NCBI RefSeq assembly: GCF_001659605.2
Contig: NC_035173.2
Coordinates: 8,243,769 to 8,307,768, forward strand
Direction of reading: 5' to 3'
Origin: Manihot esculenta
Taxonomy: Eukaryota; Streptophyta; Magnoliopsida; Malpighiales; Euphorbiaceae
DNA: 64,000 nt
The notes under the pieces were generated by a model. That model was not told the origin of the DNA, did not search any database, and worked only from the letters and a program-made list of their open reading frames with translations. This document shows, piece after piece, positions 52,435 through 61,941 of this stretch; position 1 is the first letter of the stretch, and each line of letters opens with the position of its first letter. A program made the translations under genes and the position numbers.

Positions 52435-53429
52435 AAAAACTATTAATTGTTCCATGGTATGCTGTATTTAATTTATCCATAAACTTTGGTTAATACATAA
52501 TTTTTATTATTGATTATGAACTTTTTTTAGAATAAAAATGAGCATAAAATTAAAAAATTACCACTAGAGTCCTATTCGGTAATATTAGATGTTATAGTGG
52601 TCTGAACAAGTAAAAATACTAAATACCATTTTAAAATTATTACTAAATACAGTCTTCTGTTTGGTATTTTAGCCGTTTGAATAGTTATTGGTTGTTTTAG
52701 TAACGGTTAATTATTTCATTGACGGTTAACTGTTAGATATTAATTATTAGTGGTTAATTGTTTATATAATGACAGAATGTATAAATATCCAGTATAGGAT
52801 AAAAATTAAATTGGATATTAGATATAAAATATTAGATATAAAATAAAAATATATATAAATAAATATTACTCAAGTATTGACATAAATCACAAACTAATAG
52901 AAATCAATATATTCTCAATAAATCATTGATAGAAAATATAAATTATTTTTAAATTAATAAGCTAATTCTATTTTTTAGTATGTTACAAACAATGAGGAAT
53001 ATTATTACGAATGTAACAATCTGATGATACATTATAGAGAACAGTGAAAAGTGATAATAAGGAGAATTTATATATTAAACTTTTAGATTTATAAAATTAT
53101 AAAAAATAAAAAATAAAAAAATATAAGTATCGAAAAAATACGATAAATAGTTATTAAACACTAAACTTTGGAAAGAGTAATTTTTCAATAACTATTATTT
53201 CAACTATTAAACACTACTATAAAAAAAAAATCACCAAACAATAAATAATAAAAAGTAGTGTTTTGGTGAAACTTCAAAATTAAATATTATTACTAAATAT
53301 TGTTGTGGAATATGGTTTTAATCTAAATATTAAAGATTGTTATCCAAAATGTCAAGAATTAGCAAAATTAAGCACATTTTGAATCGAGATAGGTTCAGGC
53401 AAAATCTTCAACCCCAATAGCTTTAGCCC
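52435..53429. other. AT-rich spacer
   Basis: No coding frame. Contains GTTA/TTAACTG-rich stretches near 52690-52760 with inverted symmetry, too short to classify. Confidence 0.5.
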
Positions 53430-53980
53430 TATTGTCAGACCTAAACGTCTCAAAAGTTTATGTCACCAGGAATTCATACCATGTTCAATACTTCGCATTT
53501 TCGCCAACACATCGCCTCAAGCACGAATGCCTGAGCACAACATCCATACATAGCAGCAAGGCGTCACGAATCCATTGGTGAGAAGCAGCGCACAGAAGCA
53601 ATGCCACGAGGCTACGGGCGGGGCGGAAAGGCCTCTAGGGAGCTCCTCTAACAAAAGAGATCCAAAGTGTTATAAGTTAATCTAGCAATCCGGTTAGCAC
53701 TTATGTTGGCCTCTCTAATTATGTGTCTGATCGCTCAATCTGCTCACTCACATGCTTTTCTCATTGAATAGCTCGAACCACAGTGTTCAAGTCTCTTGTG
53801 GGCTTCATATTACCAATAATAATCTCCACTGCCTCCAGAAAATCAACCTCAATGGTCAAATTGCTAACCAAGCTGTTTGGCAAGCTTAATGCCTTCAAGA
53901 ATTGCCCACATTTCAACCCTCAAGAGTGTAGTTCTGCCAAAGGTAGCAAGGAAACCTTTAATGGATTCTATTAAATTTTG
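53430..53980 (-). pseudogene. LINE RNase H domain fragment
   Basis: The minus strand near 53880-53960 reads MWAILEGIKLAKQLG, and near 53690-53720 HIIREANISANRIARL. These are the middle and end of the type-1 RNase H domain found at the 3' end of plant L1 elements and their domesticated relatives. Frames are broken between them. The AT-rich stretch on its right is not coding. Confidence 0.6.
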
Positions 53981-54860
53981 AAAAAAAAAAAAAGGAAAAG
54001 AGATTTAAGAGAAAGTAGCAAAATTTACCAGCAAATATGAAATATGCTGGTAAATTACCAATGGGTTCAAAATCCACTGGCAATTTAAAGAAATAATAAA
54101 TACAAATTATTTCAATTAAAATAATAAATTTATTATTATTAGATTAATTTAGTAAGATTAAAATTATATTCTTATTATAAATATATTTTTATTTTGTGTT
54201 CAATATTTATTAGAAATTTAATATAATACGTGAAATGTTTTATTTGAAAAAAAGGTAATAAAATGAAATGAGAAAAATAGAAAATGAAATAAAAGGGAAT
54301 ATAAGAGAAAATAATTAAAAAAAATAAAAAGAAAGAAAATGAAAAGAGAGAGAATAAAATAAGAGAAAAAAGAAAATTAGATAAAATGATAGGAAAAGAA
54401 AATTGTAGAGAAAAAAATAATAGAAGTAAAAAAATAATATAAAAGACAAAATGGGAGAAAATAATAGAATACAAATATTTGGTGGTGAAATTTACAAATG
54501 GATTTTTAAATTCATTTGTAGTCCATTAGCAATTTATCGATAAATTTTAAATTTATTAGTAATTTTAACATTTATTTTTTAAAAAAATTTATTAATAGAT
54601 TAAAATTTATTATAATTTACCTATAAATTTCAAAATTTGTTAACAAATTTCAACTCATTTTCTTTGTTCACTTACAAGTTATCAATGAATGCCAAAATTT
54701 ATTGGTAAATCTAATAAAACCCTTTTTAATTAAAAATTAGTAATAAATTTAAAAATTTATTAGTAAATCAGTTAGTGTTACCGAAAGATTTTTGATAGAT
54801 TTTTATAGTAATGAATATTAAAGTACACTGCTACAAATATGGATACAAAATAACGGTTAT
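53981..54860. repeat. AT-rich segment with repeated TTTACCA/AAATTTATTGGTAA motifs
   Basis: Many short inverted and direct motifs of the type ATTTACCA, GGTAAATT, AAATTCATTTG and ATTTATTAGTAA recur from 54020 to 54790. They resemble subterminal repeats of CACTA-type DNA transposons, but no terminus or transposase is visible. A purine-rich run lies at 54240-54480. Confidence 0.35.
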
Positions 54861-54936
54861 AAACTGTTATTTATATACTTTCCGTCGCACGGTTGGTTAA
54901 ACTGTTATTTATATACTTTCCGCCGCACGGTTGGAT
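54861..54936 (+). repeat. 38-bp tandem duplication at the LINE 5' junction
   Basis: AAACTGTTATTTATATACTT followed by TCCG-CGCACGGTTGG occurs at 54861-54898 and 54899-54935, differing by a single T/C in the shared part. The duplicated piece contains the first codons of the LINE fragment. Confidence 0.95.
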
Positions 54937-55419
54937 CAAGGCGAACATTGACGCCTCTTTAAACTTGCAACGAGGTTCGGTAGGTTTTGATTGTATAATC
55001 CGGAAGGATAATGGGAGTTTTGTGGCTGCTAGAGCAGACTCTTTTTATAGCCAGATGGATGCAAAGTGTGCTGAAACTATAGCATTCCGGGAAGCATTGA
55101 GCTGGATTAAAGAGTGTGGATGGGATCGAGTTCTTTTCGAATTGGATGTTCATGTACTACTTGTGATGTCAGTTAATTGTGTTTTGTTAGATGATTTATC
55201 GTCTTTTGGCATTTTGGTTCAAGATTGTAAATTGCTTCTATCTAGTTATGAGGAAGCAAAGTGTATTTTTGTTCATAGATCTGCGAATGATGTCGCTCAT
55301 ATTCTAGTAACATCGGCTCATTCTGAGTCAGGTCAAGGAGTTTGAATTGATATCCCTCCTCCTCATATTGTTTCTTTGTTCTCTTTGAATTAATGAAGTT
55401 TTCTTGTTATTTTAAAAAA
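54915..55419 (+). pseudogene. 5'-truncated LINE with RNase H domain and A-tail
   Basis: An open frame (to TGA at 55343-55345) reads PPHGWIKANIDASLN, VGFDCIIRKDNGSF, AKCAETIAFREALSWIKECG, LFELDVHVL and IFVHRSANDVAHILVT. That is a nearly full RVT_3/RNase H type-1 domain: the DAS acidic position, AE-AFREAL glutamate, ELD aspartate and the H-RSANDVAH end are visible. After the stop, a short 3' UTR ending GAATTAATGAAGTTTTCTTG leads to a short A-run (about 55412-55419). This is how plant L1 copies end. About 4-5 kb of a full element is missing at its 5' end. The frame has no stop codon, so insertion may be fairly recent, but the frame has no natural start codon. Confidence 0.75.
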
Positions 55420-57774
55420 AATTATAAATATAAATTAATAGTAATAATTTGAAATTTATTGTATCGATTCAATATAAAGTAATAATTTATTTTTTTTAAT
55501 AATAAATAGAAAATACGATTAAAATTATATTTTATTAAATATAAAATAAATTTTTATTAAAATATATTATTATATATTATATAAAAGTGATTTGCTTTTG
55601 ACAACAATTTTAAATTATCGTTGAACTGTAATTTTAAAATATTAAAATAATAATTTCATAATCACTAATAAAATACAATTATTTAAAGTCTAAAATATGA
55701 TAGAGGCAAGTTGTCAAATTTAGATTTTTAGATTGTTGTCAGCTTTGATTGGTATTAAAATATGTTGTGTAATAGTCTCAGGATCATTATTAGAGAAAAA
55801 AAAATTCTTGCATACATTTCAATATACAAATCAATTTATATATCCCATCAATTAAAAATTAAAATGTTATATTAATATATTGATCCTACTATATTTTGGA
55901 TAATATTTTTTTTAATTTTAGATAATTTATCAACTTTAGATTGGATTAGTGCATATATTTAGTGTGTGCAAAAATTTTCTAGAAAGAAATTGTTGGTCAC
56001 CTCTATTATCAATAATTACTTTTAGTGAAATCCTAAGAGAAATAAGTTAAATATATTTTTTCTTAAAGTAATAAGTTGAATATTTTTTATTGAAAAATAA
56101 CTTTATTAAAAAAGAGAAAAATCGAAACTCATTACAAGAGATTATAAATAAGTCCATAATTTATACATTAGAAACTCTAAACTAAGACAGAAAAGCATAA
56201 AGAACAAAGATTTGGAGCAAGCACACTTAGAAGAATGTCGATGCTGGTTTGATTATCCTAGATTAGCTAGGCAACCTACTGAGAAATGATCATTTTAAGA
56301 TCTTTTAAATATTATTGTTTCAAAAGATGAAAAGAAAAATTGCTCTTTTATTACAATAAATAAGGACATCGCTTAATCAAAATCCGTAACCACTCAAATA
56401 TTATCTTTAACTCACGAAAAAATAGATCCAACAATCTAGATGAGAGTATCACACTCTCTTTACATACCTTGTTGTGCCTCCATTCTCCATCAATAGGTAA
56501 TTAGTGATTATTTTCCTTCTGCATGCAAAGCTAACTAAGAAACAAGCTAAAAAAAAAAAAGACAATAAGACTCTAAGAATATCCAACAAAAATTGTATTA
56601 TCATTTTTCTGATCCAGACTACAAAACACGGCCAATCATCATATCTAACATGTATAGAATCTCATTCGATTACGCTCAAATAGAGCTAAAAAGTAAAATA
56701 ATTATATATAACCTCTACCTGGAGAAAAATGAATGAATTTATATTTTCGACTCCAATACATATTTTTTATTTATATTTTGTATTAGATTAATATTATTAT
56801 ATTATTGTAACTATTTTTTTAAGCCAGTGTATTGCGTTTAAATTGATAATTTTATTAGTTGATAGAATTAATATTTTTATTTTAATAATTAAATTTTATT
56901 GTTAGTAGCATTACTGAAAAAAAAAAAGAAGTACAATTACTGAATTCATGAAATTAGAAAAGATGAGAAAGAAAAAGAAATTAGAAAAGATGAGTAGAAA
57001 AGTCTGAGGCACAAAGAAAAAGGGCAGTCGTGTAACCTATGAAAGCCGACATAACTTTAGTGGGTGTTGTGGGGACTGCAAATACCGTGTGAATGCCATT
57101 ATTTTATTGTAATTTATACTTTCTTTTATTATTTTTATGTCCTAATCACAGAGCAATAGGATTTTTTTTTTTTTCTCAAATTGCATATGAGAAAGACACA
57201 GAGGGTGACTCAGATCTAGGCTGCTTTTTAACTTTTCTCCGGTCAAATTTCTTTAATTGGTGTATTTTGCACACACGTTTATTCAATTTCTTACGTGAAA
57301 AACAACATATTATCAAAGCATTGTAATTTTCAGTAAAAAAAAAAACCTTTTGTTGAAAAAATACTATTTAAAAAATGTATTGTTATGTTAATGTTTTGTT
57401 ATGTTAATGTTTTTACGTCTAAAACTTATTAAATTTAATTTTAAATTATTTATAATACCTTTTAATTTTTTTATTTAAAAATATTTTTTGGCAGTCATTT
57501 TGACAATAATATCAAATAAACTCTAATGCTAAAATTAGATCTTTGAATTAGAGGTGATAAACAAATAAATCAAACATATTTACGTTTAATTTTAAGGTAT
57601 TAATTTCAAATTGTGGGATTGATGTGTTATTTATCATGTTGTTGTCCACAAATAATGTTGGATTAATTCAAATCAATTTATGAGTCATGATAATTTTTAA
57701 ATATTAAATATTAGTTTTTATTAACTTAATTTTTAGTTTAATTTCAAATTAATTAAATTAATCCAAATGATTAG
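55420..57774. other. AT-rich spacer
   Basis: No gene recognised. The 56090-56720 part is less AT-rich on its right and contains many stop codons; it may be an old transposon. Confidence 0.5.
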
Positions 57775-58264
57775 TGATGACCGCTGGATCTCTTCACCCC
57801 GGTCTGGGGTCAGCCCCATGGTACCAGCCCATTATTTGGAAGCCTTCAAGTCTCCCGCATGAGTCAGGTCTGGTTCGCTCGGCTTTAAGACCGAGCTCCA
57901 GTTAGCTTCCTCAACTAGGCCGACCCAGTCCACGCGGTCCATTAAACAAATCCTATATGGGCTCAGCTTTAATCCTATCTTCCGGCTCGGCCCGGAACCA
58001 AGAAGGAAACCAACCCATCTGTCCGGTGGGTCCATCCGCATGCGCATTCAGGGAGAATCAAAGGCCGTTACGCATGGGGCAGGAATCTGATTTCCTCGTA
58101 CGGTCGTATCAACGTGGTAGGGACAGGTGGACCACTGGTAGACAGTTTGTTATACGTCACTAGCAGACAAAAGAAAACGGATAAAAGGAGAAATACTCTC
58201 CTAAGGGAGGGGCGAAGTCTACAGGACTCTTGTAAAACCCTATTCTCTGGATCTCAGATCATCA
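57775..58264 (+). repeat. Gypsy 5' LTR
   Basis: 490 bp, from TGATGACC to ATCA, much more GC-rich than its left flank, giving a sharp border. A TATA-like ATAAAAGG at 58181-58188 could start the genomic transcript. The ATTGGCGCC context just beyond is standard for plant gypsy elements. Confidence 0.85.
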
Positions 58265-58282
58265 ATTGGCGCCGTCTGTGGG
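58265..58282 (+). other. Gypsy primer-binding region
   Basis: ATTGGCGCCGTCTGTGGG follows the LTR directly. This stretch is widely conserved next to the 5' LTR of plant gypsy elements and contains the tRNA primer site. Confidence 0.8.
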
Positions 58283-58344
58283 AACCGAAGGAGATCTTTT
58301 CATCACCGGAAGTTCCATTCTTACAAAACCCACTGAGATCCACG

Positions 58345-60072
58345 ATGGCTAATCACAATGAAAACAACAATCTTAACACTCCCAATGACCTGAGCTCTGC
58401 CCAAGAGGGGCAGCAGTTCTCTTTTTCCAGTCCTAAAACTCCAGACAATCAACTACCCATCCCTTTCAACCCCTCGCTAAGCCCGGCGGGGAATATGTCC
58501 GCCGCTGCCTTGTCCAACCAAGACCTCCAAACCATCGCCCTTCAGTTACAAAACACCGCCCACTGGCTGGGGCAGATAATGCAACAACAGGGCCTCAGCA
58601 CCCCAGTAAATGTATTGCCAGTGGTAGAAGAGCTCTGGACCAATGAACCCCAACCTACCTTCAACCATCCCCAAACTGTCAGCTGAGAAACCAGGGATGG
58701 GGGGTGAAAGGCCGTGGAAAAGGAGGAACCGGAAGCTAGGGTCCATGGAAGGAGGGTGAGGGAGATGATTGAGAATGATGGGGCCGACAGTTATTCTGCC
58801 GGAACAACCAGGTGGACGAGAAGCGAAGCAGAAGAGGAGGAGTACCACCTGGAGAAGAAACCCAGGCAGGAGGAGGAGAGTATAGACCAGAAGCTGCAAA
58901 AGATGAGAGAGCAGCTCTTGGCCGAGCTGGGAACTAAGGATCAGAATCAAGCTCTCCTGCCCACCTCTTCACCCTTCTCGAAGTGGATACAACAGGAGAC
59001 CGTCCCTAAAAAATTCATGATGCCGCCCATGGCCGCATATGACGGAGCTGGGAACCCCCGGGAGCATGTCTTGAACTACAAGACTTTCATGGAGCTGTAG
59101 ACTTTATCAGATACCTTGATGTGCAAGGTGTTCCCAACGACGCTTTCAGGGCCAGCACGGGCATGGTTTAATAGCCTTAGACCCAAAGTATTAGAAGCTT
59201 TGGAGATCTGGCCACTCGTTTCATCAGCCGGTTCATTGCCGGGGTGCCTGCAGACAGAAAGACGAGCTATCTGGAGACAGTCAGGCAGAGAAGAGATGAA
59301 TCACTTAGGGAGTACGTTGCCCGTTTCAATACGGAGGCCTTGCAGATCCCCGAGCTAGATGAAGGCAGAGCGGTGGAGGCAATGCAGAAAGGGATGACCT
59401 CGCCCGAGTTCTTCGGTTCGTTGAGCAAAAAGCCTCCAACCTCATTAGCAGAGTTAATGAAGAGAGCAGAAAAGTACATCAGGTAGGATGATGCCTTGGT
59501 GACGAGCAGGTTCGCCAAGGGAGCAGCCGATAAGGGGAAAGCTCCGGAAGAAAGGAGGTCGGAAAGGCAAGAGAAGAAGCAAGGCAAAAGGCTTGAGCCC
59601 TACCGACAGCCTTGGGAGCGAAGGGACCAAAGACCCCTCCTTCCTCGGGTCTCAGAACAGAATCCACTCCCTCCGTGGGTTCCAGAGAAGCCGACCACTC
59701 AATGCCTCCAGAGCCAAAGTGCTCATGGCCGTCCAGGACAAAGAGTTCCTACAATGGCCTAGACCTATGAGAACTGAAGCAGATCAACGAAATCCTGACA
59801 AATACTGTCAGTATCACCGCATACACGGCCATGATACCAATAACTACTTTCAATTGATTGCTGAGATCGAGAGGCTGATAAAGAGAGGACATCTCAAGAA
59901 CTTTGTGAAAAAATCGGAGGAACAAAGGCCTCAGCCGAACCTAGCAGTGCAAACACTCAGGAGAGCGGGAGCGAGGCCAGTGAATGATGGGTCCAGTGGG
60001 ACCATCAACATGATCGTGGGAGGGCCCCCTCAGAATAGCAAAATTGGTCAAGCCAGGGGTATACCGAATTGA
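58345..60072 (+). pseudogene. Gypsy gag (retrotransposon gag family), decayed
   Basis: From an ATG at 58345 the first frame gives a Gln/Asn/Pro-rich N-terminus, with TGA stops at 58684 and about 58704 and a TAG at 59098. The conserved gag core follows: MCKVFPTTLSGPARAWF (frame 1), then after a frame change near 59190 RRDESLREYVARFNTEAL and SLAELMKRAEKYI, with another stop at 59484. After a second frame change near 59700 the zinc-knuckle-like part YCQYHRIHGHDTNNYFQL and IERLIKRGHLKNFV is read, typical for Tat/Athila-type gag. The end SGTINMIVGGP is where protease should begin, but the reading stops in a pol-end remnant. At least two frameshifts and four stops make it non-functional. Confidence 0.88.
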
Positions 60073-60139
60073 AGATATACAGGGAAATCCTGAGCCCCAT
60101 GCCTGGAATATCCAGCACTTGAAAAGGTACTTCCCCTGA
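60041..60139 (+). pseudogene. End of gypsy pol joined directly to gag
   Basis: In a frame different from gag, KLVKPGVYRIEDIQG and PHAWNIQHLKRYFP precede a TGA at 60137-60139. This is the typical end of plant gypsy pol, after the integrase. All earlier pol domains are absent, so a large deletion links the start of the protease region to the last codons of pol. Confidence 0.8.
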
Positions 60140-60289
60140 GGTATTATCAAATGTAAAAGACCTATTGTATTTTAAAGCATGTTAATAAAACAGACGTTGA
60201 TTATCATCCCAATTCATTATTTGTCTCTACTCACATTGCTTTCATGAAAGAAACAAAAAAAAATAAAATGAAACAGGTATAAATGCCCA

Positions 60290-61080
60290 AGACCAAGGCC
60301 GGGATCCCCAAGATCTCCCGGAGTTACATAAACCGACCTGAGACATAGAGACCTCAGGGAGGTAGAAGACCAGGATCCCCAAGATCTCCCGGAGCAGCAT
60401 GAACCGAACTGAGACATAGAGACCTCAGGGAGGTGGAAGCCCAGGATCCCCAAGATCTCCTGGCATAACCGAACTGAGACATAGAGACCTCAGAGAGGTA
60501 AAAGACCAGGATCTCCAAGATCTCCTGGCATCAACAACACCGAACTGAGACATAGAGACCTCAGGGAGGTGGAAGCCCAGGATCCCCAAAATCTCCTGGC
60601 ATAACCGAACTGAGACATAGAGACCTCAGGGAGGTAAAAGACCAGGATCCCCAAGATCTCCTGGCACCAAAAACACCGAATTGAGACATAGAGACCTCAG
60701 GGAGGTGGAAGCCCAAGATCCCCAAGATCTCCTGGCATAACCGAACTGAGACATAGAGACCTTAGGGAGGTAAAAGACCAGGATCCCCAAGATCTCCTAG
60801 CACCAACAACACCGAACTGAGACATAGAGACCTCAGGGAGGTGGAAGCCCAGGATCCCCAAGATCTCCTGGCATAACCGAACTGAGACATAGAGACCTCA
60901 AGGAGGTAAAAGACCAGGATTCCCAAGATCTCCTGGCACCAACAACACCGAACTGAGACATAAAGACCTCAGGGAGGTGGAAACTCAGGATCCCCAAGAT
61001 CTCCTGGCATAACCGAACTGAGACATAGAGACCTCAGGGAGGTAGAAGACCAGCGAAGATCCCCGAGATCTCCCGGAGCA
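60290..61080 (+). repeat. Satellite-like tandem array, 11 monomers, 136-bp higher-order unit
   Basis: The motif GAACTGAGACATAGAGACCT (with minor changes) starts at or near 60340, 60411, 60476, 60547, 60612, 60683, 60748, 60819, 60884, 60955 and 61020. Distances (by the GAGACATA anchor) alternate strictly 71, 65, 71, 65 and so on. The longer type contains GGCACCAACAACACC and GTGGAAGCCC, the shorter GGCATAACC and GTAAAAGACC. The array lies between the pol end and the antisense gene. Confidence 0.97.
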
Positions 61081-61941
61081 AAGCTAGACCCCGACCTCCC
61101 AAAGAAGCTCAGGTCCTAAGAGAAAGGGACTCAGATCTCACACGATAACCAAAAGAGGCAAAGCACCATGCCGATCTCAAGAATGTACTAAAGCAGATAT
61201 AAAAAGTCTAAATCCGAACTCGGATTACAGGCTAGTGAGACACCGACCCCAAAGATTGATTGATAGCACTAAACCAGCTCGGCTAACCTAGAGGAAGATC
61301 TAAGCAACAAAGAACCCCGCCAAGGCATATCCGAGAACTGAATCATCAGAAGACAAAGACAACAAGAGGCCAAAATTGCCGACCTGGAAACACAAACTCG
61401 GACAACAAAGCAAAAGAGAACCGAGCTCAAAAAGCCCAAAGGCAAACGAAAGGCAACAAGCCTCCTGTGATCCGAGAGGAAACTCAATGGCGTGAGTAGA
61501 TAAGGCCCCAGCTTCAGTTCTTGTCAGAACAGAACTAAAAACAAAATGGCCAGCCCCGCTCACCACTTTAAAAGGAACATAATACATTTCGCTTTGGTTA
61601 TAAAGGATGCACGCCTAAGCTCGTATGTATGAAACAATGGAAAGAAAATGAAAGATAAATCCAGCTCGAAGAAAGGCTAAAGGCAAGAATACCTTTACAA
61701 GATTAAAGAAATTCATAAGTCAAAGAGCAAGTCTCTCACTGAATTGTCAGTCTTGATTAGCTCGAGGGCCTTAGAGGGATCACTAGGCATACGACTTAAG
61801 TGCTATCTCTTAATACATTAACTCAATAGATTTTGACAGATTATCTGATGAAGCCAGAGAAATAAATAACAATCAAAATAACTCTAAGTACCAACACAGT
61901 TCGAAAATGAAAATTTCATTAAAAGAAAAATACATTACGGT
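61081..61941. other. Untranslated part of the gypsy element, 3' of the antisense gene
   Basis: No conserved frame. Contains scattered GAACTCGG/GAGCTCGG-like motifs that recur in the element. The poly(A) signal of the antisense gene should lie here on the minus strand (for example the A/T-rich 61860-61930). Confidence 0.4.

Noticed and set aside
53981..54860. CACTA transposon
   Set aside because: Motif clusters look like subterminal repeats, but there are no CACTA tips, no 3-bp duplication and no transposase.
58546..58950. Minus-strand frame opposite gag
   Set aside because: Shadow of gag coding sequence; the plus strand matches the gag family.
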